Source of the DNA: Siphonodentalium dalli
Lineage: Eukaryota > Mollusca > Scaphopoda > Gadilida > Siphonodentaliidae
DNA: 64,000 nt
Assembly: GCA_032622095.1 (NCBI GenBank)
Contig: CP136063.1
Span: 121,602,723 to 121,666,722 of the forward strand
Direction of reading: 5' to 3'
Below the pieces are notes generated by a model. That model saw only the letters and a program-made list of their open reading frames with translations, did no database searches and had not been told where the DNA came from. Numbering within the stretch: position 1 is the first letter of the stretch; every line of letters starts with the position of its first letter. This document shows, in pieces, positions 11,741 through 24,220 of this stretch. The translations under genes and the position numbers were made by a program.

Positions 11741-13470
11741 GTGGGTTCTTATATCTGTTCTCCCTCACAATAATAAATTCATTTCGATCTGATAAGTTTT
11801 GTATTTTGTACATGTTGAACAAAACTATATAGTGTATAACATTGTTCTATCATATTGCTTTTAGATGATTTGCAAAATTCTTAACACAGTGAATACTATA
11901 ATGTTCTTATAGTGTTGTTCAGACATGAAGACAGAATGTTGTACTGTATATGTGTTGAAGTTTTATTGAAAACTGATAACCAGCTGATCAGGTACATAAA
12001 TAGAGCACGAAAACCAACAGGATATAGGGTTACCAAAAATAGATGTATAGGCAGGCTCCAAACTCACTATATTCGCATGAATATTTGTATTTGCAAATTT
12101 ACCATTTGAGTGTTGTGTACCCCCCTCCCTGACTTTTAGTTTTACCAACACACTGAAAACCAGAGACTCTGCAATTGCGTAACACCCTATATCGGCAATC
12201 ACTACATAATACCTTCCGGTTTAAACAATTATGATAACCACCGACTCTGTGCTCACTCTGCACAAGACATATCGCGATCAGCAATCCCCTTGTATACCAC
12301 CTAGGATTCAAGATGTACCCAGCATACTAATATAGTATCATAACTGCAGGTACTAACATTACTCTCCCCTTGGCCATCCAGTACTTGGCGATTCTCCTAT
12401 TTTCGATCCTATGAACTTAAATAGAATAAAACCTATTCATAGACTAAAATATGAGAAGACTCAGTGGCATTCTATATGTTCATATGCAGCGTATTCTTAA
12501 AACTTTTGCTGTGCTTAAATTATAATTCCTGTCTAGAAACTTCCTTTGATATAAGTGATGTACGTGTAGTGTTTGGCTGGTTTCTTATCAGGCTCACTCT
12601 CCCGAATAATATTATATTGTTTTATATCCTTGACTTGTCAAGATATGGACTAAGAGAAACTTGGTGCAAGTAAGGACTACCTTTATATTAAAAAAAACCA
12701 CGCACAAGTTCCACCTGGGAAACCAGCAGTGAGCAGCTTGCGACATGTAAATGCACCAATTAGAGAGGCTGCATGAGCAAAATATAACTTGTTACCATCC
12801 AATGAACGTGAGGCTCATGCTGCTGCTGAGCCAGATTGAACAGATAAAATATAGCTAAAAGTTACAGTGCGAATGATCATAAAAGAGGCGAAATATATGA
12901 CATGGGAAAAACCTTTATACTAACACATGAAATCCGGATGTCATTGTGAAATGTCCGAGTAAAACCCAACCTCTAGGAATTGAAGTCAAAACACAGAAAA
13001 GTCTAGGAATGAATAATAAAATATGAAACTTGTGATAACATTTCTGTTTAATATCCCAGCGGCATCTGGAAAATGTGAAACAAAAATTCATCATCCGAGC
13101 GAGGAGAGAAGGTGGACCACCCCCGTGTACGTGGTATCGCCAACTCGAGGGTATCCAAGCCAGAGAATTGCGGTTTTGATAAATGAACATATCTTCCCTC
13201 AGATGAAGCTATATATCTCCGAGTTAAATGGTGATATCCACTATTCAAAACATAATTTGGCAAAGCAGAATGTTCCATCAATGGGATAGCGACTATAGCT
13301 TGCTCTCACCCCGATAAATTTAATAGAAATTCCAACTCATTTCCGATTTTATCATAAATAGTAGACACTTTATGACGTTAGGTAGTTCGTTTGAAACATA
13401 ATTATCAGTCGTAGATGGCGGATAATGTGTGTATCAATAGAAAAATATATGTTTAATTATTATAAATAAA
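11741..13470. other. No gene recognised; possible intron
   Basis: If the exon at 11651 is real, this is its first intron. ORFs at 12915-13289 overlap on both strands and show no family features. Confidence 0.45.
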
Positions 13471-13584
13471 CCCTTTCAGTGCCAAGTCCGATTTTGTATC
13501 AACCCATAGTTCCTTGATCATTTTTCAAATTTATTGATTATAAAAATGTGATACATTGATGGAAAGAGCTTGGCACTGAAAGTG
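13471..13584. mobile_element. Short MITE with piggyBac-like ends
   Basis: The left end CCCTTTCAGTGCCAAG and the reverse complement of the right end CTTGGCACTGAAAGTG agree at 15 of 16 bases. The right flank is TTAA (13585-13588). The left flank is TAAA (13467-13470), one mismatch from TTAA. CCCTTT-type ends with TTAA target duplications are characteristic of piggyBac. At 114 bp it is non-autonomous. Confidence 0.7.
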
Positions 13585-16144
13585 TTAACCATAAAATTGT
13601 CTAGCCTGCATAGCGGTTCGCAAAACTACTATATGCGTCCAAGTGTGGATACCCACCATAATTTCGGTTATCAACGCCGCAGGTAGATCCTGCGATGAGA
13701 AGTCGCCAAACCAGAGCTGGGATGTCAAAGATGAGAATGATATGCTTCACATTTTGACACATTCTGCTAGGAATATCCCGATTATCTTTCGGACAGCCGG
13801 AAAATTGATCATCTTTAGGGTGGAGGCGCATGTGCAAGGGTGAAAATGTGTTTTATGTTCTAATTTTATATTAATATTATAGGCTATTCTGTGTTATTCG
13901 ACATTATAGGCCGGGATAATTTTGATAATCGACGAATCGAGCATGTTGTTTTGTTTATATATTTGTTTCTGTTTCCGGTTCAATGTGTTGTCATTACTTT
14001 TGGATTCGCCCACAGCTTCCTTCGTAAGCACATTTTTATTGGGGTGGAAGCTTGTCTAAAAGAATTAAAACTCTACACGTTTCAAGTTTTGATTCGAAGT
14101 TATTAAATTGTCCATTTTTATCAATCATACTCAGTGCAAAATTGACAAGGTAATTCTTAAAATGCAGATAACGAAATGCGCTAAATCATTATTTTAGAAA
14201 ATGGCGTGTCTTGGACGTGTTCGCCTCGCCGCCACAAGCAATTCAAATAAAACATAACAAGTTTTACGCAGTCAATTCTTTAATTTTTCACATCACAATT
14301 TGGCGAATTTAATGGAGGCTATCTATTAAAGTGATAATGCGCAGTGAATGTGAACATTAGTAATCACACAAGAACAAAATAATCAGCGCTGACAAAAATG
14401 TTTACCCCTCCGAGAACCTCATATGCACCTAATGTTCGTACTTGACCCAGTTATGATGGACTGGCTATTAATATCGATAAAAGTATGCGCATTTGAGATA
14501 TCAAACTAAATAAAAGTTAGCAAGACATCTTTTTGAAAAAAGATGACGAAATATAGGTACTACAAATAAATCGCATCGTGTTACCTTGACCTTGATGATG
14601 CAATCGTGAAATTTGACACTGTCAACATAATTAGGCTATGTTCAACATATCAAAATAATCAATGCAGCCTATTTATAATTAGTAGTAATTACAGAAAACG
14701 AAATTAATGTAGAGTATATATATACAAAATCAGCCCATGCACACATTTAATTGTCAGTTAAATGTTATGATTGCGTTGCATTTTTATAATTTTTGCACTG
14801 CAGATTTGCATGGAATTATAGACGCTCTTTATTTACCCTAAAAAATGATTCAGGAAAAAACTATGGAATTACTACTAAATTGTTAATGCTAAAAGTATAC
14901 ATATACAGCAGGACCCTCCCCCTCATGAATCTCTATTCTATTGACTAAAGGATAGAGAACAGAGTGGATATTCACAGCCCCCCCCCCCCCCCCCAAAACT
15001 GCATGACCATGCAGAATGTAGGCATAACAGAAAATTCATGCTTAAAGTTTAATCCACTGTGGAGTTATATTTGTCTTTCTTCTGTCTCTCACTGTGAACA
15101 TAACTTCTAAAACATTTTTTTTAAATCGGAATTGAGTCGGGTCTTGATCAGAAAAGAGTCAGATCTCAAAGTGGTGAGCCTGCTGAACCCCAGTGACTAT
15201 AGTATAACATTACCCATATAAGCTGCCAATTCAGTAATCACTGTGTTAACTTTCCTTTCCAATTAATGAGGACACAGTACCGGTATATAATATGTGTCAG
15301 TGATATACAAGGCATATACTGGTTCCCTAGGCTATAATCCTGGAAAAGCCTTGGAATTATTGCTGTGCGGGAAAATTAATTTTGGACAGAAAGGGTTATT
15401 AAGCTTCAAACAAGCCAGTTATCTCTGGAAGAGTCTAGATTGTCTCAGACGTGGTCACCAGGACAGTCTGCCAGGAGCTGGTCTGCCTGATCATATTAGT
15501 CTTAATGTCTCCATTAGGATGTCTGCGTATCACAATGATATACACTCCTCACGGTCTGAATAATTGAGGAAATCTGAGCACTTCTTCCATTTCCGCTATA
15601 TTCTTATCATTCATTGTTGAGACGGAACATCAAAATCATTGATCATATTAATGGCCAATGATGATACCGAGTGTATGAGAGGCTGTTCCAATTACAATTT
15701 CGAGTTTCTTGGATGTAGTTGGAGACTATATTTTGAGAGCTATTTCCCAAAAACACTTCAGTTTCAGGGCAGACTAAACTACACGTAGCCTGACGTAGCC
15801 CTAAAACACTGTAGTATAATTCAGTAAAATAGGTGAAATAAAGATGCTTTATATAGTATATAAATCAAGAACTGGTGTGTGCATGAACGTTCAACATATT
15901 CTTATTCCTACTAGCACTTGACGGTTCCCAGCTTTCAGAGATTTAATATTAATCTGACACCTGTATATTATTGTTGGAAATTTCCCAAAATTATGGGAAA
16001 TATTCATCAAATATACAAACTACAAATTTCACACTAAAATACTGGTTTGTAAACTACCAGAACAATTTCAATTTATTATTGGACTGAGATTCCCAACTGA
16101 TTGTGTATCAGGCATGAAATTTCCAACAATTGAAAAATTTGACC
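13585..16144. other. No gene recognised
   Basis: Includes a run of 17 C at 14978-14994. The ORF at 15294-15563 (89 codons) has no recognisable domain. No element ends seen. Confidence 0.5.
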
Positions 16145-16835
16145 CAAGTTGGATGTGATCCCAGGCGGAACACAAATTTGAACTTGACCTGTATTTTGTG
16201 CCAGTAAACTCAGACTAAATTTCATTCCATTCTATTCAGACTTACTAAAGTTATCAACCAGAAATGAGAAAAGCGAACAAATGGACGGATGAATGGACAG
16301 ACGGACGGCTTGACAAACCAATAACAAAATACGTTGTTTTTTCAAAATGGGCATATAAAAATGTATCAAAATGTCTGAAAATGTCGGAAATATTCACATA
16401 AAAATTGGTATGGCTCACTTCCAAAAACATGTTACTTAATTCCTCGCTTTGCTGCCGATAATTGCTATGGTTTCTTCTTGATGTGAATGTTGAGTTTGGG
16501 TGTTTTCAGATAGGTTTAATACTACAATGAAACTTCATACATTTGAGGTTACTAAGGTAAGGGTTCAAGGGACATGACAACATGGGCCAATTTTTACCAG
16601 AGTTACGGCCCTTTTTGTTGGAATTTGCACTTAATTTTCGTTTCCGGATGATTACTTTAGTAAGTCTGAATTGAATGGAATGAAATTTGGTATGTGAGTT
16701 TGCTAGCACAAAATACAGGTAAAGTTCGAAGTTTGGGTTCCACCCACCAATTTTCACCTGAGTTATGGGCCATTGTTTAAATTACCACGGGCATATTTTG
16801 CCACGCCCTGGCGATGCTCTTGTTCAGTTAAATAG
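16145..16835. repeat. Two degenerate core-repeat pieces in opposite orientation
   Basis: 16145-16320 reads in reverse as a core unit ('ggaatgaaatttagtctgag', 'acaggtcaagttcaaatttg'), with the GTCC/GTCT-like simple repeat at its right side near 16280-16310. 16555-16780 is a forward unit with 'gagttacggcccttttt', 'gaaatttggtatgtgagttt' and a second 'gagttatgggcca'. The tail 'ccacgccctggcgatgctc' near 16800 may be a 3' end. These are remnants of hairpin/core elements like those at 21075 and 29407. Confidence 0.65.
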
Positions 16836-17466
16836 TAGTTCACTTCCAGGGTCATTTTCATTGTAAGGTACCAAATTTGATACAATTACTAGCATTTATT
16901 ATAATGTAAGAATTTACAACCTTATTATCCAGGTAACTCATTCCCAGAGTAAACTGTTTTGTTATAATTATAATATTGCCTTCAGTATTCATGAAGATTT
17001 GTTTGTTTTGTTTCAAGATGCTTTCTTACTTGGTGAAAAAATGGTGCACAATTTTTTTTTACTGGAATTAAGCGCAGTAGCATCGTGACTGCACACTGTA
17101 TTGTTTTTCGGAAGGGAGCAGTTTTTTGAGTCGCAGTCCCCCATATACACTGGTAGTATTACAGTAGTCAAAATGCTATTTGAAACAATCATATTATCTT
17201 TAAAATGAGATGTAATCGCAACTAGTGCTCATATACTAATTATACAACATGGAGTGTTGTATGTATTTAAGTGCGTAGAATGACAAAAAGCCACTTTATT
17301 TTTAAAGCAGAAGTGAGTCGTTCTTTTGGAGCCTCTATATAATTCATGGAGCATATTATGCAAAACAGTACCTATTATCAATGCCCATCTAAAGAGACAG
17401 TTATTACATAGTAATGGAAATATAGTTATCATTATTTAGAGGTTGTGTGTTCAGTAGCATTCTACA

Positions 17467-18702
17467 TAGGGCCCGACGAATTGACAATTTCAACATCGAA
17501 TCGAATCTCGAATCGAATCATGATAATGATTCAAAATCGAATCGAATCTTGAATCAAATATTTTTCAAACACTTTTGTAGATTCGCGGTACCGATCAGTG
17601 GAAGGTACATGTACGAGCAAAAATGGGGGCAAATGTCCGATGATTTTATAACATCAGTGAGATAACAGATTACGAAGGAGGTCCATTAAACTTATTTTTA
17701 TAAGTTATTATAATTTATATGACACTAGCAGGTTAGCCCGCCACTGGCGTGGTTCGTCTCATGGCTTTGTTCGAAAAAGCAATTGCAACAGCTTCCGAGA
17801 CACGTATGCTGCACCTAGGTGTAAAATTTCGTCGAAATCCGCCAGTTTTACCCGATATGACCTTGAATTGATCAGTATGCTTCAATATTCGACACAGCAA
17901 TTGACTGCCATGGACCACGGAATGCCGTATTAACAGTTGATAACATGTTCACATTTGGCGGATCGGTCACTGCGGTCAGTCAAAAAACATAACGCGCACT
18001 CTATAACTCCGGAATCACTAACGTACACGGCATCGGAAAGGTCAATATTTAATCACAGTTTAAAACAGTTTAATTATATGAGAATGGCATGACATCATTT
18101 CATATTTTTTCCACTTCCACTGTGCGTGAAGTTCGTGAAAAGGAAGCAGTTTGGAACTTTGGAGTCAATGGAGCCTGATTTGAGTCATTGCAAACGGAAA
18201 CTCTTCTGCGCATGTACATGTATGCTTCACCCTGTCGCACACAGCAGGCACGTGCGATATCAAAATTGCGCATCGTGACTTGAGAATGGCGCATACGCAA
18301 ATGGGATTACAGGAACTATAGTATCCCAACTTGGGCATGTAGGTCGGAAAGCTGAATGGACAACAGTCCATTTCCCGGATAACATACATAAATGCTCTAA
18401 GTAATCGACTCCTTAAAACCACAGCAGAATTATGGGTAACTTTTCAGGATTTAGTCTGAAATATGGCTTGTTGCCATTCATCGGAAAGTTCTCGGGGGGG
18501 TCCCAGATATTCGCGGAAGGAGACTCTGGTTAAGTATTGAGGATATTATGAACAATTTTTATAGATAAATGCAGTCTATTCCCGGTGATAAAGGACTTGT
18601 ATATAACAATTCGAAATATCCCGAATCTCCCGACCGCTTTCGAATCGAATTGGAACATAAGATTCGAAATTGAATCGAATCTCAAAGCTTCGTCGGGCCC
18701 TA
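17467..18702 (+). mobile_element. Complete non-autonomous hAT transposon, 1236 bp, with 8-bp target duplication
   Basis: Terminal inverted repeats are TAGGGCCCGACGAA at 17467 and TTCGTCGGGCCCTA ending at 18702. The flanking 8-bp duplication is identical on both sides: ATTCTACA at 17459-17466 and 18703-18710. An 8-bp duplication with ends fitting YARNG identifies the hAT superfamily. Inside each end are clusters of 'tcgaatcgaat', probable subterminal transposase-binding repeats. No transposase domain was recognised. The minus-strand ORFs (17733, 18100, 18165) look like chance. The intact duplication suggests a fairly recent insertion. Confidence 0.93.
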
Positions 18703-18710
18703 ATTCTACA

Positions 18711-19715
18711 TTTTAAAACCATGCACTATAATTTAATGTGATGGCATTAATAGTTGTGAGTTTGCCACTCAGTGTCAATTGACCCAAGGGCACATCATGA
18801 TACCCAAGATTCTGTTGTTGTTCCAGGTCAAACTGTTATTGTCACTTAATCAATAAGAGTACCATATCTGATAGTGATTTGCCTGAAGCAAGTCGTTGGT
18901 ATATTTAAAGTCTGTTAAGAAGTAGCGGCCTCCAGCGCGTATTGTCTCATTAGAAAAATGTCCAGACCAGACTGTTGTCCCTATAACGACATTGAACCAT
19001 GGTATTTAATAACAAGATAAACCTCACACCCAAATCACCAGATACATGTTACTCTAACCCAGCATAGCCAGACAATAATATGGCAAACCCATGGGCATTC
19101 AATTGAATATTCACCGCAATTTACTTATCAATTATACAGCCATGTCTGTGTTGTTTGGCAGGCTTTGCTTCTCTTCAAACCAGTCTATTTCAGGATCTTA
19201 CTGTTTGGCATCCGGCTTGTGTGCTAGCTGTGCAATTGAAATCTATGTTCAGTATATCAAAGTACCCATTACAGAATATTAAATACTGATTGATTCATAT
19301 TTCCTGAATTTAAAATGCCTGTCATGTGAATAAAAGCCAACAAAATGTTGAGTCAAGGAAGAAATATTAGGAGGGAATAAATTGCTCTGTTATTGAACAA
19401 AGAGTTATTGAAGATAATTGTTTGGAACTCATGCCTTTCATCAGTTGTTTGCAGACTGCTATCCTCACATGGATGATAATCACCTTCACCGTGGTTTGAA
19501 GTATATAGTCATAAAGGACTCCATCTATCAGTCGGCCCATTCATATGAACATATCACCTTGTATTTAATAATTGGGCTGTTAATTATCAGATTTCATTGT
19601 CCTATTAAAGGCATGGTGATATCAAAGCTGGGGAGGAGGATAACCACAATCATGTACTATACCGGGTTTTGTCCATTCATTCTTACGTGAATTGGGGCCC
19701 CTGTTTGACAAGGAA
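18711..19715. other. No gene recognised
   Basis: Only short ORFs (63-90 codons) without motifs or splice context. No element ends seen. Confidence 0.5.
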
Positions 19716-20100
19716 ATTTGTAAATTTTTTCTCTCTACAAACATTTCAGCTTGTAACTTGGGCATGGCTCATCGGATATGGTTTTGCTTGGTATCGTGAT
19801 AGCACGTCTTGGGGGAAAGGATGCCCACACACTATGGGTTTTTTCCTTTCATTTTTACCAGAGTTACAGTCCTTGTTCGACTTGGAAATTTGTTATTATG
19901 TGTACCCATAGCATAGTATGGTACACATAGTGTCGACGTCCGGATTGACCACTCGTCGTTGTCCGTCTCTCCTTCCGTTTGTCCATAGACACTTTACGCA
20001 TAATGCGATAACTCAAACATTTTCTATCCGATCGGAACCAAATTTAAAATTTAAAACCTCTTCAAGAGCGATCAGCCTATATAGTATTTCGACTTACAGC
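19716..20100 (+). mobile_element. 5' fragment of hairpin family ii, preceded by a core-repeat remnant
   Basis: The hairpin at about 19898-19928 has arms ATGTGTACC and GGTACACAT. It is followed by 'agtgtcgacgtccggattga', a degenerate GTCC/GTCT tract, 'tagacactttacgcataatg' and the first core unit to 'gatcggaaccaaattt' near 20045. These match the heads of the elements at 29407, 34130 and 51481. The copy stops after one partial unit. Just upstream (19716-19893) is an older core remnant ('ttaccagagttacagtcct'). Confidence 0.8.
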
Positions 20101-20139
20101 TTCTGGATGTGAAATATCTAATCAGGTCAAATTTCTTTT

Positions 20140-20180
20140 TCAAAACATGGCCGCCAGCATCAATTTTGGATACTAATAAT
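20140..20180 (+). repeat. Stray piece of the family i satellite monomer
   Basis: 'aaaacatggccgccagca' followed by 'ttttggat' matches the monomer of the 989-4602 array, isolated from other units. Confidence 0.5.
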
Positions 20181-20322
20181 GGTGGTAAATATTCATTAAT
20201 ACAAATAGCCACATATAATATGGACAACATAGCCACAGAAAGTTCCAGCCAGATAGCGTACTCCTTGTAAAAAAATAAAGTAACCACACAATGCCACTAG
20301 ACACACAGTCAGTGTTCACCCT

Positions 20323-20399
20323 GTTGGTGGGCAAACTTGTTTTTCACCACAATTCAAAAAGTTGGTGGCCAAACTTGTTTTTCACCACAATTCAAAAAG
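20323..20399 (+). repeat. Two direct copies of a 38-bp unit
   Basis: The unit beginning 'gttggtgg(g/c)caaacttg' and ending 'ccacaattcaaaaa' occurs at 20323 and 20361 with one or two differences. Confidence 0.9.
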
Positions 20400-20904
20400 A
20401 ACTGGAGAGATCAACGAGGTTAGGAGACGAAATATTGCTGGTTTTTTGGACACGCGGGTTTCGTACTTTCGTCCAAATTGATTTTGTATGGGGAGCGTTG
20501 ATTGATGGTGATGGTTGTACAATGGCGATTTCAAATCGTCAAAAACCTTAACATCTGCACTGATTATATCATAATGATTATTATTTTGTTGATTAGGCGG
20601 TATGTATTTAAAGATGAAATATGTAAATGCATTGCTTATAATTCGGTATACCAGCGATGGCATATCAGTTAAGCAATGTTTCGTAAACTTCCTCCTGTCT
20701 TATAATAACAACCGGGCTTCACACGATAAAGGTTATTAACACAATAGGTATTCAACACGTCACGATAATAAGCAACATATCTGTTGTTTTATTTCTGCAA
20801 AAATAGCAATGACAACTAACACACCCCATTACTTGATTAGTTGGTGAACATGGTGTCAGCGACGCGACATAGAGTGAGAGAGTTATATATTTAAAACGTA
20901 TAAT

Positions 20905-21027
20905 TTTATCATCAATTGTGAGCCCAGAAAATGATCATTTAATTTGGCCAAAGTTTTTTTTAATTTGGCCTCTAAAAATTTCATTTGGCTATTTTTTGGG
21001 TCAGAAGATTTTTCGGTCCAGCACACA
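20905..21027 (+). mobile_element. Diverged fragment of the hAT family found at 26898-28067
   Basis: 'tttaatttggccaaagtttt', 'aaaaatttcatttggcta' and 'ttcggtccagcac' match, in order, the right-hand part of the complete element (27910-28060). The true right end is disrupted ('cagcacacagtgttc' instead of 'cagcacgaacactg'). Confidence 0.7.
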
Positions 21028-21074
21028 GTGTTCCCTAGCCACACAATGCTATGGACTTTATAACTAGCCACTCA

Positions 21075-21890
21075 AGGTATCCTTCATTGGTAGGAGCGTG
21101 CTGAAAGTTTCTGGATGAGAACTTTATTTTGGGCCATCAGATCAAAACCAAATTTGGTATGTGAGGTTTATCAGCTCAAAAAACAGGTCAAGTTCGAATA
21201 TGGGTTTGGTCCGCCCATTTTTGCCGGAGTTTATGGCCCCTTTTTTTCTTAGAATCTGTCCGTCTGTCCGTTCGGAAAGATTCCAGATGATAACTTTATT
21301 TTGGGCTATCGGATTGAGAGAAAAAATTTAGTATGTGAGTTTATGAGCTAAAAATACAGGTCAAGTTCGAATATGGGTTTGGTCCGCCAATTTTTGCCGG
21401 AGTTATATATGGCCCCTTTTTTTACTTATAATTTTGTCGTTTTGAGATTCTGGACGATAACTTTTGTTTGTGGGATCTGATCTGAACCAAATTTGGTATG
21501 TCAGGTTGTCAAGCTGTCAGCTCCAAATACAGGTCAAGTTTGAATATGGGTTCGGTCTGCCAATTTTTGCCACAGATATGGTCCAATTATTTTGGTTTCC
21601 GGATGATTACTCGAGTTTTTGTAATCTGATTGTTTTTAAATTTGTATGTGAATTAACCACATGAAGATACAGATCAAGTTCAAATTTGGGTTTGGTCCGC
21701 CCATTCTTGCCAGAGTTATGGTCCTTGTTGACTTAAAATTTGCCCTTAATTTGGTTTCCGGATGACTTTACTTTTAGTTATAGACCAAGTTTGAATTTGG
21801 TCATGGTCCAATGAATTTTTAAAAAGCTATCCTTACTAAAAAGCCACCTTTTCCGGAGACACTTGGTCAGCGACCTTTTATTTACTTTTG
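21075..21890 (+). repeat. Core-repeat element, 4-5 degenerate units
   Basis: 'accaaatttggtatgtgag' or a close variant recurs near 21148, 21321, 21488 and 21635 (spacing 173, 166, 147). Each is followed by 'aggtcaagttcgaatatggg', 'ggtccgcc' and 'gccggagtt(t)atggccc'. No 5' hairpin was found. The tail at 21836-21890 ('acacttggtcagcgacctttt') also occurs inside an atypical satellite unit at about 3415-3460, so it may be a shared 3' end module. Confidence 0.8.
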
Positions 21891-21975
21891 GAAAGTGTAC
21901 TTCTTATGGTTGTGCCTCCTTGTCCTTCAGTGTTTCCTGCTCAAGACCGCCAGATTAGACCTAAAATAGTGCAGC

Positions 21976-22144
21976 TACTCTCAGGTGCCTAATAATTATG
22001 ATGGGTGGGGTTTTAGGCTGAAATTAATAATATAATAGTGATGCCAATATCAGCCTATGTCTCAATGCCAAATAATAGTGATCATTGGGAATTTTCTCCA
22101 AAATTAATAATCATGCTGACACTATTATTAGGCACCTGAGAGTA
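21976..22144. mobile_element. MITE with 21-bp perfect inverted ends and TA borders
   Basis: The left end TACTCTCAGGTGCCTAATAA(T) is the exact reverse complement of the right end at 22124-22144. Both outer bases are TA, consistent with a Tc1/mariner-type TA target duplication. It is 165 bp between the TA pairs and has no coding capacity. Confidence 0.88.
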
Positions 22145-23045
22145 CAGTGTTGGGAGTCATTGATTTCAGTCACTAATTGAACTGCTCAATAATTAACGAG
22201 TTTCTGGTCATATAAAATGTTTGAACATTGTATTACAAGTAAATTATCTGCTAAACTGAGTGACATATTTCAGCAAATGTTACATTTATGGACCTATAAG
22301 AAAAACTAAATAAAATATGGTTTGCTGTCTACCTGATTACTCTATTTTAAGGAAATTTGTTCCGCCATCATAGATTGAACAGCTTTGCACAGTTTGTTTT
22401 TTTTGGAATGCACTTCACCCATGGTCGTCATAAATACAGCGAAACATGTGATGGTCACACACAAATCCCTTCAGCAAAAAATTACTGTAGGCCTGGAACA
22501 CATGTCACCAAACCATGCAGAGAGATCAACACACTTACAGAAGACACAATGTACAATGATGTACTAAAATCATTTGACAGGCTGAACTTCAAGAAATTAT
22601 AAACTCATATCATAAAAAGAAATCCTTTCTGATCATATAATAAGATAAATATTTGCTCCAATTATTCATGCTAACTATTGAAGTGCTTTATTGATAACTC
22701 CATTGGAAACAGCATGAGAACCTTTACCAGATCAATATGTTGGAAAATATTATCCATATGTTTTGTATAGAATGGTGCATTTGATATATTGGAACTCCTA
22801 ATATATATGAAAATATGTTAGAAAACATAATTGTGATAACTGTCAGGGAGAAAGCAATCATTGAGATAAATGATGAGTTCTAGTATATCCATGGATTATT
22901 CAAGTGTCAATAAAAATAGTGATGAGTTTTATAGGCTCTTTGAATTGTCAGACAGCGATGAAGTATACCAATACTCATGATATTCAGATTGTCACGCAGG
23001 CTTCCTGAATAAACAGATTGCTTTGGAAATGTTCAAACTGGGTAT
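22145..23045. other. No gene recognised with confidence
   Basis: Contains an 81-codon ORF at 22357-22602. Its cysteine/histidine-bearing C-terminal part (KYSETCDGHTQIPSAKNYC ... LKSFDRLNFKKL) looks less random than its neighbours, but I cannot assign it to a family. It has no clear splice context. Confidence 0.35.
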
Positions 23046-23130
23046 GGAGTAGTGGATAGCTCAGCTGATTGGTGGTTGAACTTTGAGCTACTGCTTGACA
23101 GTCGATGATTCGAATCTGACATGGTATCGG
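23046..23130 (+). repeat. tRNA-like sequence, possible SINE head
   Basis: 'agtggatagctcagctgatt' resembles the D-arm/A box of a tRNA. 'gattcgaatct', about 50 bases later, resembles the T-arm/B box. The T stem pairs poorly and no anticodon stem is convincing, so this is not a working tRNA gene. A decayed tRNA-derived SINE is the best reading. No tail was defined. Confidence 0.4.
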
Positions 23131-24081
23131 TTGGACTTGGTATCTTATTCCTTAAGTACCATGAGAATTAGAGTTAGTTTTAATATTAAAACCAGAAAAG
23201 CAAACTATATGGGCATTTCTCTTTCAGATGGTTTGGAGAGTTGTCTATGTAGGTATTTTCTCTGCTGAATCCTAAAATAAAGGTTTTCCATTTGGCAATT
23301 GAATATTTGTAGTTTAAAATGGCCATCGTAAAATTGTTATTAAAATATGAATTGTGGTAAATAGTAATATATTTTGAGTTTCAGTGACTTAGAATCAATT
23401 TTTTTCATCGGAATTAATATGAACTACCTCTGTTTAACGCCTAACACTTCAAACTGGTGATCATTATTGATAATGGTGGCCAATTGCAAGATGGCAGCTG
23501 GGGTGATGAGAATATCATTATTTGTTCATTGATGGGAATTAATGTTTGTATATTCTAACTGATTCAAGAGCTATGTTGTCATTTTGATGTAAATAGATAG
23601 AATGTATGCATCTTACATACATGTGCATTATTTATTCACTACTTATAGAAAGATAACATCCAATATTGTTGCTCGTGAAACACCATAGTTAACTATTGAA
23701 TGCAACAGTTCGATCGAATGCCAGAGGAAAAGACTGGTATCACCGCTTATAACAATCAACACAGTTAACAACCATGACTGGGATACGTGAATATTCGGTT
23801 TTCAAAAGAATATTTGATTCGTATTCAATTCGACAATTGACAGCAAATATCTCCAATATCTTGAATATCTCCATTTATCTTTGCAATGCTATTTTTTTTG
23901 TCAGAATATTCCCCATACATGAATGCAATCAGGCAAAAAGCAGTGTCCTGTTAGAAGCACACATCCATGACATTGCTGCAGAGACGTGAACATCCCCTCA
24001 TTTCATAATATGAAAGCAGTTTGTCTTTATACTTACGCACCTCCATTTTAGAAAGTAGTGTCTTAATTTGAGCCCTTACAG

Positions 24082-24220
24082 ATCATATCTTGATGAAATG
24101 CACATGAAAACGACGGAGGAAGCACAACACATTCCTGAGGTCTTCGATAATAACTTGCAAAACTCAACATTCAGAAGAATTCATGGGGATATTTTCCAGC
24201 TTGATGATGAGACTTTATGA
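24082..24220 (+). CDS. Possible terminal exon or orphan ORF
   Basis: After a plausible acceptor ('agcccttacag', AG at 24080-24081) there is an open frame of 45 codons, entered with one base, ending in TGA at 24218 and immediately a second TGA. The peptide runs SYLDEMHMKTTEEAQ ... FRRIHGDIFQLDDETL, which is acidic and low in the biased residues typical of AT-rich noise. The frame is open back to a TAG shortly before the acceptor. I know no family match. The acceptor needs a preceding exon with two left-over bases, which the exon at 11651 does not have. Confidence 0.25.

Noticed and set aside
20309-21027. 'cagtgttcaccctg' at 20309 as the left end of the 20.9 kb hAT fragment
   Set aside because: The right end lacks the matching inverted sequence and no target duplication was seen.
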